DNA of 64,000 nt from Nocardioides sp. InS609-2 (GCF_023208195.1 NZ_CP060034.1:186001-250000), one strand, 5' to 3'. Counted from the first letter of the stretch, positions 1 to 8,843 are shown. The notes: a model not told the origin generated them from the sequence alone. Numbers and translations are program-made.

Positions 1-7
1 GTCGTTC

Positions 8-745
8 ATGACCGCCCGAGAGTGGTCGAGAAGCGTTCAGCGAGCCCTCGTCCAAGGGCAGGGGGCGCCTGGCGATCCCGCGATCCGCGAGGACGCCCCG
101 TACGCAACGATCCTGTGGACGCCCGAAGGCGGCCTGCTAGGAGTCCTCGCCGTGGACCCTGGCTTCACCAAGAGGGAAGGCCAACGAGAAGTGAACCGCG
201 CCCGCAACGCGGGTCGTTTCGGTGCAGAAACAATAATGTTGAGCGGCACGCGTATGACGGTGCGCATCTTCAATGCTCTGACTCTTGGGATGTTCACGGG
301 CATTTCAGGCGCTCTGATCACCGAGTCTGTACACGGTCTAGGAGTGGGCTTCGCGGCATCCGCTGTCGCCCTGTGGCGGACGAAGCCGCGAGATGAGGCT
401 ATTCGGTTCCTCGCCGATGTCGACGTCGTTGAGATCCGCCGTCTGCTAGATGTCGCGACGTGGGTGGGAATCGCCGACCAGGCCGCACACGCGGTCCGCG
501 ACATCCTCTGGAACGCACAAGACGATGGAGCAGCCCTCGGCACGAACCTCGGCTCACTGGCAGACGCGGTCGCTAGATACACCCGAGCAGTCAACCGACG
601 CGACAGCCTGTTCGGACTGGCGTCGTCGCCTGTAGCGCCCGACGAGTCCGCACCACAATGCCCCGATCACCTCGACCTCATCGACTGGCTCATCAGCGAA
701 GGGCACGTCATCGAGTCTCTGTGCCACGAGAAGGAGACCCAGTGA
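8..745 (+). CDS. Hypothetical protein with a central hydrophobic stretch
   Basis: I do not recognise this 245-aa protein. Residues about 90-120 are hydrophobic and glycine-rich (NALTLGMFTGISGALITES, then GLGVGFAASAVALW) and could form a membrane hairpin. The rest is soluble-looking, with a C-terminal helical half. The frame is open to the window edge, so the true start may lie upstream. Its TGA overlaps a GTG at 742 that opens only an 11-codon reading frame (742-777), probably the dead start of the intein-bearing gene that follows. Confidence 0.5.
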   Translation: MTAREWSRSVQRALVQGQGAPGDPAIREDAPYATILWTPEGGLLGVLAVDPGFTKREGQREVNRARNAGRFGAETIMLSGTRMTVRIFNALTLGMFTGISGALITESVHGLGVGFAASAVALWRTKPRDEAIRFLADVDVVEIRRLLDVATWVGIADQAAHAVRDILWNAQDDGAALGTNLGSLADAVARYTRAVNRRDSLFGLASSPVAPDESAPQCPDHLDLIDWLISEGHVIESLCHEKETQ

Positions 746-827
746 CCGCTCGCGGCGACAACACCGGCCACCCCTGAGTCCAGCCCATTGTGGTGCGTCC
801 CGGGACGTCAAGATCGAGAAGAGGGAC

Positions 828-1349
828 GTGAAGCGCGTGGCGTACGTCGGTGACGTCTGGTGTTTGCGAACGCCCGACGAGGTGTTCATGGTCCGCCGCA
901 ACGGCAAGGCGATGTGGTCCGGCAACTGCGACGACTTCGGTGGCACCGACCTCAACTACATCTGGACCGACGCCTACCCGACCCGCTTCCTGCTCAGCCG
1001 AGACCCCCTGGACATCCCCGCCGACGACAAGGAGTCGATGGCCGCGATGGAGGCCTACGCCTCGTTCGCGCAAGGCGAGATCGCCGACCTCTTCGGGCTC
1101 TCGATCGCGACCTTCCCCGACAACGAGCTGCTGCGCCTCGACCCGTACGTCGTACACGCCACACCCGAGGTGCCCGCCCCTGGCGGCATGTGGTCGTTCT
1201 TCAAGATCAGCGTCAGCACCCACCGCTACGACCTGCTCGGCAACTCCCACAACCACCTCCTCGACGACGACTGGCCACTCGTCTCGCGCGAGACGCTGCG
1301 CAACCAGCCGAACGGCGGCAACCGCGACGACGCCGGAGCCACAGCGTGA
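828..1349 (+). CDS. Intein C-terminal remnant joined to a C-extein of unknown function
   Basis: The first ~28 residues match the C-terminal splicing blocks of an intein: YVGDVWCLRTPDEVFMVRRN, then GKAMWSGN followed by Cys. Terminal Asn plus +1 Cys is the canonical splice junction. The frame is open upstream without a good start, and no intein N-terminal block (Cys-1 or TxxH) or N-extein is visible nearby. The C-extein (about 143 aa from CDDFGG) is acidic, ends in a disordered tail, and I do not recognise it. A GTG at 828 is the only nearby in-frame start. The gene is probably a truncated relic, although a trans-splicing partner elsewhere cannot be excluded. Confidence 0.55.
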   Translation: MKRVAYVGDVWCLRTPDEVFMVRRNGKAMWSGNCDDFGGTDLNYIWTDAYPTRFLLSRDPLDIPADDKESMAAMEAYASFAQGEIADLFGLSIATFPDNELLRLDPYVVHATPEVPAPGGMWSFFKISVSTHRYDLLGNSHNHLLDDDWPLVSRETLRNQPNGGNRDDAGATA

Positions 1350-1423
1350 CCACGGTCCCCACCGCGGCGACCGGTCACGTGCTCGCCGACGAGGACGCCA
1401 GGCCTACCTCGACATTGGCGTGA
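1346..1423 (+). CDS. Possible 25-aa coupling ORF
   Basis: A GTG start overlaps the preceding TGA (GTGA), and its own TGA overlaps the next GTG in the same way. The 25-aa product has no recognisable feature. It is listed because overlaps at both ends suggest translational coupling; it could equally be the relic of a longer N-terminus. Confidence 0.25.
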   Translation: MTTVPTAATGHVLADEDARPTSTLA

Positions 1424-1623
1424 AGTCCTACGAGCTGGTCTGGCTGCGGTTCCCCGAGCTGACCGAGCACCAGGCGCACTGGGTGCTGTGGGAACTGACA
1501 CTGTTCCCGCTCGCCTCGGGACTGCACGACATCGTCGACGAACTCGCCCAGCTCGAGCAGGCGGACCTGCCGGCGAAGGTGCCAACCGCCGGCGTGGTGA
1601 GTGCCTCAGGCCAGACCGCGTAG
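1420..1623 (+). CDS. Small hypothetical protein (67 aa)
   Basis: The GTG start overlaps the previous small frame. The product (MKSYELVWLRFPELTEHQAH...) is amphipathic and helical, with no family I recognise. Its last 18 bases overlap the convergent end of the minus-strand gene at 1606, so the two transcripts collide here. Confidence 0.45.
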   Translation: MKSYELVWLRFPELTEHQAHWVLWELTLFPLASGLHDIVDELAQLEQADLPAKVPTAGVVSASGQTA

Positions 1624-3237
1624 CCGGACAGGCACACCCGTCGGCCCGGCAGCACCGACGGCCTCGCCGAGCGCGCGACCCTTCGTGCGGTTCGGGCGCG
1701 CCGGTGTCGGGACGGGCACCGACGTCACGCCGGCGTCGCGCAGCAGCAGGGGCCACATGGCCGGGACGTCGCCGGACTCCTGGCCGCGCTGGCGCAGCCA
1801 GTACGGCGTCTGGCCGAGCAGTGCGGCGTTCGAGATCACCGCCGTCATCGCCGCGCGGTCACGGGCCGTGAACGGCACGGCCAGGTTGCTCGAGCCCGAG
1901 TCGAGGAAGTCGGCCGGCTGCCACAGCTCAGCGCCGCGGCCGATGGGCCGGTCCGCACGCAGGGTGAAGAACGCGTCGCAGATGCGGTGTCGCGACGGGA
2001 ACCACTCGCGCCACGACGCCACGCCCATCCGGGCTGCCACCCGGTCGGCCTTCGCGCCGGGGAACTCCTTGCAGGCGGCCGCGATCGCCTGATAGGTCGC
2101 GGCCCGCGCGGTCGGGGTCATCACCACGAACACCACGGTGAGACCGGAGATGGCCATCGGCCGTTCGGCGAGCAGTTGCGCCCACTTGCGGACCTTGTTG
2201 GTGAACGTCTTGGAGATCGTGCGGGTGATCTCGATGGCCACCCGCATCCCGTCGGGTCGCACGATGCACAGGTCGGCGGAGCGCTGGTCGCCGACGATGG
2301 GCGTGCGGCCCAACCCGGATCCGGCCAGCAGGTCGACGGTGCAGAACCGCTCACCCAGCACGGTGCCCACCTCGGCGTACTCCGCGGCCCGCAGGCCCAG
2401 CTCGGTGGCGAGCACGTTGTGCTGGTCCCACTGCGCGGTGTGCACCCAGTCGAGTCCGCCGGTGACCGCGACCCGCTCCGGCATGGTCAGCCGCGGCGCG
2501 ATCTCCTCGTCGTAGACGGTTGAGCGGGACGGACGCAGCAGCGTCTCCCCGGTCAGGAACGACGCGCGGTTGAGCCCGGAGACGAACACGCCCAAGTCGA
2601 GGAGGTGGCTGGCGAAGCCTGCCGACACGGCTGGGTGCAGCGGGCTGGTCAGCCCGGCGTCGCCGGTGAGAGCGGCGGCCTGCTGCGCAGACATGGTGCG
2701 CCAGGAGAACAGCGACCCGGCCAACGCCAGGCGACTTCCCCACGCGGCCCGCTTCGAGCTAGGCGAGCAGAATGACTCGATCGCCTCGGCCTCCGGCATC
2801 GCCAGCTGGGTGGGCAGCTCGCCGACACCGGCAGCCATGTGGCGGGCGGCCGTGGTCGCCGACGTCCACGACGCGCCGCCGCCTGCACCCCACAGGTCGT
2901 CCCACCAGGGGTCGTGGCGTGAGGCCGCGTCCGCACCCTCGACGGTGCACGCCGAGGCGAGGTCGGAGAAGTGCCAGGAGTTGTCGGGGTCGAAGCGCTC
3001 CGGCGGGGTGTGCCGACCGGACGCGACCTGGTGCGGGTCGCCGAGCGTCGACGTCGGGGTCTTGAATCGTGTCGCCAGGCCCCATGGCTCGGCCGGGGTG
3101 GGCTGCTCTGCCGGTACGGGCTCGAGGTCGCTGGCGGCCGTGGGCGTGGCCTGTTCTGTCACGGGCTGAGCCGGGGTGGGGGTGGCCTGTGGTCGCCGGC
3201 GGGCGACCACTCGCGCGGCTGTCGGAACGGTGCTCAC
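1606..3237 (-). CDS. Replication-relaxation-like protein of a conjugative element
   Basis: 543 aa with a Pro/Thr-rich disordered N-terminus (about 1-60) and a folded remainder. The segment QWDQHNVLATELGLRAAEYA, followed about 40 residues later by SADLCIVRPDGMRVAIEITR and a downstream Lys-rich FTNKVRKWAQLL, has the layout of the PD-(D/E)xK-like core of replication-relaxation proteins (D...IEIT...K). Such proteins accompany coupling ATPases on actinobacterial plasmids and ICEs, and this one lies 4 bp downstream of the VirD4-like gene in the same operon. The start is GTG. Family assignment is by motif only, so function in DNA processing for transfer is inference. Confidence 0.55.
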   Translation of the reverse strand: MSTVPTAARVVARRRPQATPTPAQPVTEQATPTAASDLEPVPAEQPTPAEPWGLATRFKTPTSTLGDPHQVASGRHTPPERFDPDNSWHFSDLASACTVEGADAASRHDPWWDDLWGAGGGASWTSATTAARHMAAGVGELPTQLAMPEAEAIESFCSPSSKRAAWGSRLALAGSLFSWRTMSAQQAAALTGDAGLTSPLHPAVSAGFASHLLDLGVFVSGLNRASFLTGETLLRPSRSTVYDEEIAPRLTMPERVAVTGGLDWVHTAQWDQHNVLATELGLRAAEYAEVGTVLGERFCTVDLLAGSGLGRTPIVGDQRSADLCIVRPDGMRVAIEITRTISKTFTNKVRKWAQLLAERPMAISGLTVVFVVMTPTARAATYQAIAAACKEFPGAKADRVAARMGVASWREWFPSRHRICDAFFTLRADRPIGRGAELWQPADFLDSGSSNLAVPFTARDRAAMTAVISNAALLGQTPYWLRQRGQESGDVPAMWPLLLRDAGVTSVPVPTPARPNRTKGRALGEAVGAAGPTGVPVRLRGLA

Positions 3238-3241
3238 CGGG

Positions 3242-5518
3242 TCACCACGTCAACAGGTTGGGGAAGTCGGCGGGCCGGTCGTCCTCGGGCTCCTCGTCCA
3301 CGACGACGGCCATCGGGGTGGGGTCCGCCATCACCGGAGACACGGCCGGCTCGGTCGGCGTGATCGACCGTGCGAGCGAGCCCGTGGCGGGATAGCCCTG
3401 CACTTCGGCGAACCCGGCCCGGTCGGCCTCGAAGTCCCGCACGTGCACGGTGAACGCCGGCTGTCGCTTCTTGACCACGTGCGAGCGCACGACCGCGGTG
3501 TACGTCGAGAGTTGCAGGATGTCGGACGCCTGCCAGTCGCCCTCATCACCGGAGACACCCTCGGCGAGCTCGCGCGCGGTCTTCATGTCCTCCTGGGTGT
3601 AGGAGACCAGCGTGGAGAAGTTCATCAGCGCGGTGCGGACCTTGTCGGGCAGCTGCTCGGGGCGCTGTGTGGCGAGCGTCGGGCGGACCCCGAACGAGCG
3701 GCCCTGGTCCTTGAGCCAGGCGATGACCGCCTCCGACGAGCCGGCCAGCAGTGCGAGCTCGTCGGCGTAGATGGAGACCGACCGGCCCTGGGTCTCCCAG
3801 CCCGAGCAGTTGCGCTGGATGGCGTGGCGGAGCGAGAACATCAGGATCGCCGACATCTGCCGGCTCAGCTCGTCCTCGACGATCCGGCCGGTGCGAGACG
3901 TGCCGGTGTTGACCACGACCGCGCGGTGGTTGGTGAGGATCTGGTCCCAGGTGACCTTGCGCCGGGCTGGGGCCCACCACTGCTCGAGCTCCATGAGCTG
4001 GCGGATCTTGTTTCGGGGCGCCTCCTGGAGCGCGCGGCGCTGAGCCGGGGACACGTTCGCGCCGTACAGCGGGCTGAGCCCCACGACCGTCTCGGTCAGT
4101 TGCGGGTCGGCGTCGTCGAGCACCGAGGCCCCGGCGATCTCGGCGGCCAGCATCCTGCCGGCGTCCTCACTGCGGCCGCCGAGCAGGACGTGCGCGAAGT
4201 ACAGGGGCGAGCCGTCGGGGTTGATGTTCTCCACCTCGGCAGCCATCTCGCGGGTGACCAGCAGCGCGGCGGGCAGGACACCCATGAGCGTCTCGAAGGA
4301 TCGGTTGCCGATGGCCTGCTCGCCGAAGGCGTAGATGCAGGCGTTGACGAAGAACGCGGCTCGGTCGGTCACGGTGCCCGGCACCGCGAACAGGTCGATG
4401 CCGACCGAGGCGGGGTCGGCCACGTCGATGACCACCATGACGTCTCCGGTCGCGTCGACCCAGCGTTGGTAGTCAGCGACGCCGTCGCCCTTGGACTCGA
4501 AGGCGATCAGGGCGTTGCGTGCACCCGGGAAGCCGGGAAGCCCGGACGGGTGTTGGCGCTCCAGGCATGCCCAGCCCCACAGCGAGCGGGTCAGCGCCGA
4601 CTTGCCGGATCCGGCCTTGCCGACGATCCCGATGCCACCGAATGCGTCGGTCGCTGGGAGGTAGGCGGGGCCGGCCGCCGTGTCTCCGATGAGCGGACCG
4701 ACCCGAGCGAGCAGGACCGGTGGTACCTCGCGGTGCTTGGTCGAGGTCTCACCCGAGGCTGCGCCGGCCTGGGGTGCGATCACGCCGACGACCGTCTGCG
4801 GTCCGACGAGGAACGCGGAGTCGTCCAACGGGTAGTCACCGTCGAAGGCAGGCATCGGCTTGTCGCCGACCACGGTCTCCTTGCGTGGCGGCTTCGGCTT
4901 TCCGCGGCGGTGCGTCGGCGCCCCGAAGTCGAGGTCAGCAGCTGCTCGACGAGCTCGGCTCCACGCCGAGGCGATGAGACCGGTGAACCGGCCGGCCGCA
5001 GCTAGCACCGACACGGCCGCGAGCGCAGCGCCGGGCAGCACCAGGCCGTGGCCAGGTGCGTCGACGAAGGCGGGCACCAGGTCGGCTTTGAGCCCGGTGG
5101 CCACCGCGAGGCCGGTGCCGACGAGCGTGGACAGCACGGGGCCGCGGACCGCGGCCGATCGGGTCGGCACCTCGGCGGTCGCGGAGATGTCGAAGCCGGG
5201 CATCGCCGAGCGGGTGGCGTCGAGCAGGGCCCGGGTCGCGTGCGGGTCGACACCACCGGCGTAGATCGAGACGACCAAGGCGTCGGGGCTCATCGAGTGG
5301 TGGGTCGGCACCGCGGTGGAGAGTCGGTGGGCCAGCCAGGTGTGGTTGCGGGTGCGCTCCTTCTTGCTCGGCCGGCGCACCGTGACCGCCACCCAGCAGC
5401 CGTGCGGCAGCGCGGTGGCCAGCAATCTCGAGGTCTCGGCCGGGCTCTGGGGGATTCGGGGACGTCGCAGCGACGGGGACACCTGGTGGGGCGCTGCCGG
5501 CCTCAACCGCAGGGTCAA
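3242..5518 (-). CDS. VirD4/TraG-type conjugative coupling ATPase
   Basis: 758-aa ATPase expected to couple relaxase-bound DNA to a transfer channel at the membrane. Two hydrophobic segments lie near residues 125-175. Walker A (GIVGKAGSGKSAL) is near residue 300 and Walker B (VSIYADELALLAG) near 584, followed by an arginine-bearing ATQRPEQLP motif typical of the FtsK/TraG/VirD4 superfamily. Length suits the family. The TTG start overlaps the TGA of the upstream gene (TTGA) and the stop is 4 bp before the next gene, so it is the second cistron of a tight minus-strand operon with a VPTGGQF-tag protein above and a relaxation-like protein below. Confidence 0.8.
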   Translation of the reverse strand: MTLRLRPAAPHQVSPSLRRPRIPQSPAETSRLLATALPHGCWVAVTVRRPSKKERTRNHTWLAHRLSTAVPTHHSMSPDALVVSIYAGGVDPHATRALLDATRSAMPGFDISATAEVPTRSAAVRGPVLSTLVGTGLAVATGLKADLVPAFVDAPGHGLVLPGAALAAVSVLAAAGRFTGLIASAWSRARRAAADLDFGAPTHRRGKPKPPRKETVVGDKPMPAFDGDYPLDDSAFLVGPQTVVGVIAPQAGAASGETSTKHREVPPVLLARVGPLIGDTAAGPAYLPATDAFGGIGIVGKAGSGKSALTRSLWGWACLERQHPSGLPGFPGARNALIAFESKGDGVADYQRWVDATGDVMVVIDVADPASVGIDLFAVPGTVTDRAAFFVNACIYAFGEQAIGNRSFETLMGVLPAALLVTREMAAEVENINPDGSPLYFAHVLLGGRSEDAGRMLAAEIAGASVLDDADPQLTETVVGLSPLYGANVSPAQRRALQEAPRNKIRQLMELEQWWAPARRKVTWDQILTNHRAVVVNTGTSRTGRIVEDELSRQMSAILMFSLRHAIQRNCSGWETQGRSVSIYADELALLAGSSEAVIAWLKDQGRSFGVRPTLATQRPEQLPDKVRTALMNFSTLVSYTQEDMKTARELAEGVSGDEGDWQASDILQLSTYTAVVRSHVVKKRQPAFTVHVRDFEADRAGFAEVQGYPATGSLARSITPTEPAVSPVMADPTPMAVVVDEEPEDDRPADFPNLLTW

Positions 5519-6249
5519 GGCTTGGGCGTGGGGTCAACCGCGAAGACGACGCCGAAGGGCCCGCACCCGGTCTGGGTCATCTGGCCCGGGTTGTCGATCC
5601 CACGCTCCTTGAGCATGGGAGTGGTGAGTCGCTCGGACTGCCAGTGGCCGCCCTCGCTGAGCCAGGACCCGACGCCCTCGTCGTCGAACCCCCACTCGCC
5701 GACCTCGAGCTGGTTGCCCTGGGCGTCGAAGACTGCGGCCCCGGCCATGTAATCCCCCTGGTCGGAGTCCTCCATGGTGAAGTAGGCGGCGTCGGGGTGC
5801 GCGTCCTTGGCGAGGTCGCGCAGCGCCTGGACAGCGGTTAGCTGCACCCGCTTCTCGAGGTCCCGGTGTTCCTTGGACAGCGCGTCGAGTCGGTCGTGGA
5901 CCGGCGCTCCATGGTGGCCGTTGAGGTAGGCGAGGCGGTTGACCAGCTTCTGGTGCCGGGTCTCGTGCGCCGCGATGGCTTCGTCGTGCTTCGCCTCGCT
6001 CATGCCGCGGCCGAACCGCTCCAGCTCGTCGCGCCACTGGGTGGACATCTCGATCGCCATCTCCAGGGCCTCGACCTCCTGGTCCTCCCGGGCGCCGGGC
6101 TGGGCGCCGAGGTCGGAGAGGGTGCGGGGCTGGGCCGGCTCGTCGAGACGGACGTCAGCCTCGGACTTGACGGAGGCGGCGAACTGGCCGCCGGTGGGGA
6201 CACCGGCGGCGACACGGCTGGCGTGGTTCGAGGTGGTCATCGTGGTCAC
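5515..6249 (-). CDS. VPTGGQF-tag protein, operon partner of the coupling ATPase
   Basis: 244 aa. Residues about 10-35 carry a tag, R-x-AAGVPTGGQFA, then a short spacer and an E-A-D-V-R-L tail. The same pattern recurs in the neighbouring 247-aa protein and, more diverged, at 26522-27133. Residues about 60-140 are strongly helical (coiled-coil-like, rich in Glu/Arg), and the C-terminal third is acidic and aromatic (WGFDDEGVGSWL). GTG at 6249 overlaps the upstream TGA; an ATG at 6240 is an equally good start. Function unknown. The motif is known to me from many unrelated actinobacterial plasmid and ICE proteins, which suggests a shared targeting or docking role (inference). Confidence 0.6.
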   Translation of the reverse strand: MTTMTTSNHASRVAAGVPTGGQFAASVKSEADVRLDEPAQPRTLSDLGAQPGAREDQEVEALEMAIEMSTQWRDELERFGRGMSEAKHDEAIAAHETRHQKLVNRLAYLNGHHGAPVHDRLDALSKEHRDLEKRVQLTAVQALRDLAKDAHPDAAYFTMEDSDQGDYMAGAAVFDAQGNQLEVGEWGFDDEGVGSWLSEGGHWQSERLTTPMLKERGIDNPGQMTQTGCGPFGVVFAVDPTPKP

Positions 6250-6989
6250 TTCCAGTTCTCGGGGTGGTAGCGGGACCAGGTCGTGCTGACGGCCCGGGAG
6301 CGGGCGGCCGACTCGGCGCGGTCGAGGGCGTCGATGCCTTCGGCGAGGGGCTCTTCGGCGTATTCGACGTCGGCGCGCACCTCGCTGGAGCCGGGGTCGT
6401 CGGGATCGGTGTGGGCGGTCCAGCTCGTGACCTGTTCGACGGCGTAGACAAGTCGGGTGCCGCCGACCTCCCCGCGGATTCCGTCGGCGTAGCGGCGCAG
6501 CTGCTGGATCTCGTCGCGGACGTCCTGGTGGTGATCGGGGTGGACGACGCCACCGAGGGTCTCCAGCGCGCTGGCCTTCTCCTCGGCCGCGCGGGCAGCA
6601 TCAAGCCGGTCGACGATCTCCTCCCAATCGGAGTAGTCCAGGCGCGGCGTGCCCAACTGGCCGTCGAGATGGGCGGTGACGAAAGTGCGGACTTCCGCGC
6701 TCACGAAAGGCTCGTCGTGGCTGGGCATCGCCCAGGTGGAGAAGACCGACGGCTCGATACCCAGGGACGCGTCACCGGCGGCCTGGACGGTCTCGTCGTA
6801 GTAGCCGTCGGGCCGTGGGCTGACCCGCACCGGCCGTCCTTCGGCGAGGGCGATGAGGCGGGCCTCCTCGGCGTTCATGAGGGGCCTCTCGGCCAGGGCG
6901 ACACCGGAGGCCTCGCCCCGTGGGCTGGTCGCGAACTGGCCGCCCGTGGGGACTCCAGCGGCGATCCGGTCGGGGTACTGGTTGCTCAT
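6246..6989 (-). CDS. VPTGGQF-tag protein, first gene of the transfer operon
   Basis: 247 aa. It opens with MSNQYPDRIAAGVPTGGQFA and then an SPRGEASGVAL tail, the same N-terminal tag as the next gene, while the remainder is different. The middle (about 110-190) is helical and charged and the C-terminus acidic. No catalytic motif is visible. The ATG is preceded at 6 nt by the CCGCACACCT box shared with three other genes here, and no Shine-Dalgarno is present, so translation is probably leaderless. It heads a minus-strand operon running to 1606. Confidence 0.6.
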   Translation of the reverse strand: MSNQYPDRIAAGVPTGGQFATSPRGEASGVALAERPLMNAEEARLIALAEGRPVRVSPRPDGYYDETVQAAGDASLGIEPSVFSTWAMPSHDEPFVSAEVRTFVTAHLDGQLGTPRLDYSDWEEIVDRLDAARAAEEKASALETLGGVVHPDHHQDVRDEIQQLRRYADGIRGEVGGTRLVYAVEQVTSWTAHTDPDDPGSSEVRADVEYAEEPLAEGIDALDRAESAARSRAVSTTWSRYHPENWK

Positions 6990-6995
6990 GCCCGA

Positions 6996-7005
6996 AGGTG
7001 TGCGG
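6996..7005 (-). promoter_or_regulatory. CCGCACACCT box 6 nt before the ATG at 6989
   Basis: On the minus strand CCGCACACCT is followed by 6 nt and the ATG. The same box with a 6-7 nt spacer precedes the starts at 8649, 14846 and 27574. Its position fits a -10-like element of a leaderless promoter, but it does not match the TANNNT consensus. Confidence 0.5.
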
Positions 7006-7057
7006 GGGCATCCGGCCGACGACCGTGACGGGGAGGCGCAACGCTAGGGTTCGGCCG

Positions 7058-7780
7058 GTGAAGCCTCGGGGACTGCGCAGCATCAGTCCGGTCGACTGGA
7101 TCGGCATCGTCGCGGGTGACGTCGTGTTGGCGCGTCTGATCCTCCGCGCCCAGACCGAGGTGTGGCCCTGGGGCTTCGAGGTCGGCGAGGTCGTCAACGA
7201 TGTGGCGATCGCCATCGTGACCGCCTGCTTCTTCAACTGGCTCGTCGTCGAACGACCTCGCAGACGAGACCTGGCCCGGATCTACGGGGTGATGGGTGAG
7301 TCGGTGCTCGCGCTGGGCACGGTCTCGCTCGACATCTGGGCGGCGTTCACCGAGACCGTCGACGGCCAGCCGGACTACGAGACGGTCCCCACGGCCGATG
7401 ACTGGCTCAGGGTCTGCGGGGAGCTGGACTTCGACACGCCCTTGGTCGGCGTCTGGAAGTTCCGTGCAGACGGCGACGCCGGCCCGGCCCTCGTCCGCGA
7501 GTTCCTCCAGGACGAGTTCGACCGAGCTGACCTGCTCCTGGGGCGCATCACACCTGTGCTCAGCGGTCTGCCGAACGAACTGGTGACGCTGATCCAGAAG
7601 GAGCGGGGCACCCGAATGCGGACGGTCGGCGTGAGACGCGCAACCAGGCTCTACCCCTCGATGGCCGACTACCACTTCGACCTTGCGGAGTACGTCCACG
7701 TGGGGGAGGAGATCATCGCCTACTACGAGGCGCACATCCGCTCAGCCGACATGCTGAGGCCGTCTGGCCGCGAGGTGTAG
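7058..7780 (+). CDS. Membrane-anchored hypothetical protein (240 aa)
   Basis: The N-terminal ~70 residues contain two hydrophobic spans (WIGIVAGDVVLARLIL and VNDVAIAIVTACFFNWLVV), followed by a basic cytoplasmic boundary (ERPRRRD) and a soluble, mainly helical domain. I do not recognise a family. It resembles small membrane-tethered sensor or effector proteins of accessory regions, but this is not evidence of function. GTG at 7058 gives the shortest frame that keeps both membrane spans. It converges on, and overlaps by 58 bp, the patatin-like gene. Confidence 0.55.
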   Translation: MKPRGLRSISPVDWIGIVAGDVVLARLILRAQTEVWPWGFEVGEVVNDVAIAIVTACFFNWLVVERPRRRDLARIYGVMGESVLALGTVSLDIWAAFTETVDGQPDYETVPTADDWLRVCGELDFDTPLVGVWKFRADGDAGPALVREFLQDEFDRADLLLGRITPVLSGLPNELVTLIQKERGTRMRTVGVRRATRLYPSMADYHFDLAEYVHVGEEIIAYYEAHIRSADMLRPSGREV

Positions 7781-8649
7781 GTCATCGCGTTGAGCGCGCA
7801 CCGTTCGCCGAGCTGGATCAGCGTGCGGACATGGGTGAAGTCGAGGACGTGCCCTGAGGAGAAGGAGTCGTCGATGCGCAGCCGGATGACCTCCACGCCC
7901 GGCTCGAAGACCACGGCAGGCTGGTTGGCGACGGTGGCCATCAGGGCCGCGACGAGGACGTCGATGGGCGTACGCAGGTCACGGTGCAAGCCGGTCTTGG
8001 TGGCGTCGAGCACGAACACCCGGTCTCCCGGCCGAGCGATCGCGTTGGCTGCCGTGAGCGGCACGTTCTCGGCGATGCCGGCGTCGACGTGACGCGTGGG
8101 CGCGCTGTCGGCCCCAGGCAGGATCGTCGGAGGGAAGACGCCGGGCAGTGCTGCGGACGCGGCCACGATCTCGGCGAGCCGCCCACGCTCGTGATGCACG
8201 GGACGCCCAGTGCCGAGGTCGGTGGTCGCGATGAGTGTGCGCACGGACAGGTCCTCGAGCATCGAGACACCGATCCAGTCCTCGACGAGACGGCGGAGGG
8301 GAGCGGAGTCAAAGAGGTAGGGGCGACGACGAGCGAGGTTCGCCATCGCGGTGCGACGGACGCCCAGCAGCGTCCTGCTTGTCATGGCTGCCCAGCGATC
8401 GGCCAGCTCGTCGACACGACCAGGCGTCGGGTCGGCCGCGAGAAAAGCGGCGTTGATGGCGCCGACGGAACCGCCGATCAGGATGTCGGGCCGTACGCCG
8501 GCAGCGAAGAGGCCGCGCAACATCCCCACCTGGACGGCGCCTCGAGATCCACCACCGGAGCACACGAAGATGGAGCGACCGGCTGGCACCTGGGGGCTCT
8601 CGTGCACCGGAGAGAGGCCGCGACGACGTGGCAACCGCAAGATCGTCAT
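7723..8649 (-). CDS. Patatin-like phospholipase
   Basis: 308 aa serine acyl hydrolase. The oxyanion loop CSGGGSRGA is near residue 30, the nucleophile elbow GGSVGA (G-x-S-x-G) near 55, and the second catalytic residue is in HVDAGIAENVP near 186 (D-A-G in place of the usual D-G-G/A), giving a Ser-Asp dyad. Length suits bacterial stand-alone patatins (RssA-like), predicted cytoplasmic, acting on phospholipid or acyl esters. The ATG at 8649 is preferred because it lies 7 nt after the CCGCACACCT box, which is 21-bp identical to the box region at 27572. Monocistronic. Patatins also act as effectors in some defence systems, but no sensor partner is adjacent. Confidence 0.8.
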   Translation of the reverse strand: MTILRLPRRRGLSPVHESPQVPAGRSIFVCSGGGSRGAVQVGMLRGLFAAGVRPDILIGGSVGAINAAFLAADPTPGRVDELADRWAAMTSRTLLGVRRTAMANLARRRPYLFDSAPLRRLVEDWIGVSMLEDLSVRTLIATTDLGTGRPVHHERGRLAEIVAASAALPGVFPPTILPGADSAPTRHVDAGIAENVPLTAANAIARPGDRVFVLDATKTGLHRDLRTPIDVLVAALMATVANQPAVVFEPGVEVIRLRIDDSFSSGHVLDFTHVRTLIQLGERCALNAMTYTSRPDGLSMSAERMCAS

Positions 8650-8656
8650 ACCCAAG

Positions 8657-8666
8657 AGGTGTGCGG
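8657..8666 (-). promoter_or_regulatory. CCGCACACCT box before the patatin-like gene
   Basis: Part of a 21-bp stretch (8647-8667, including the ATG) that is identical to 27572-27592, almost 19 kb away. The box is 7 nt from the start codon. Confidence 0.55.
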
Positions 8667-8832
8667 CCGCCCCTCCCTCGCTCCCATGCCCGCAAGCGGT
8701 GAGCCACTGCCCCGACGCCGCACACACTCTGCTCGACACCCACCCGAGCGAGGAGAGCCCGATGTCTTCGCCCCACCCGGCCGAACCGGGCCGGGTGTCT
8801 CGAAGGACGACCGATCGCCGCATGACGGCGCG

Positions 8833-8843
8833 TGGCATAGGTC
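8833..8843 (+). promoter_or_regulatory. TGGCATAGGTC promoter-like element upstream of the tRNA array
   Basis: The same 11-mer occurs at 12079, and with one change at 15207, each placed 5 nt before an ATG. Here it points into the tRNA array and would fire the first transcript of the cluster. Position and repetition suggest an extended -10 element. Confidence 0.4.

Noticed and set aside
3176..5005. Long plus-strand ORF opposite the coupling ATPase
   Set aside because: Antisense shadow of a GC-rich gene; the translation is low-complexity Arg/Gly/Val and has no motifs, while the minus strand has full ATPase motifs.
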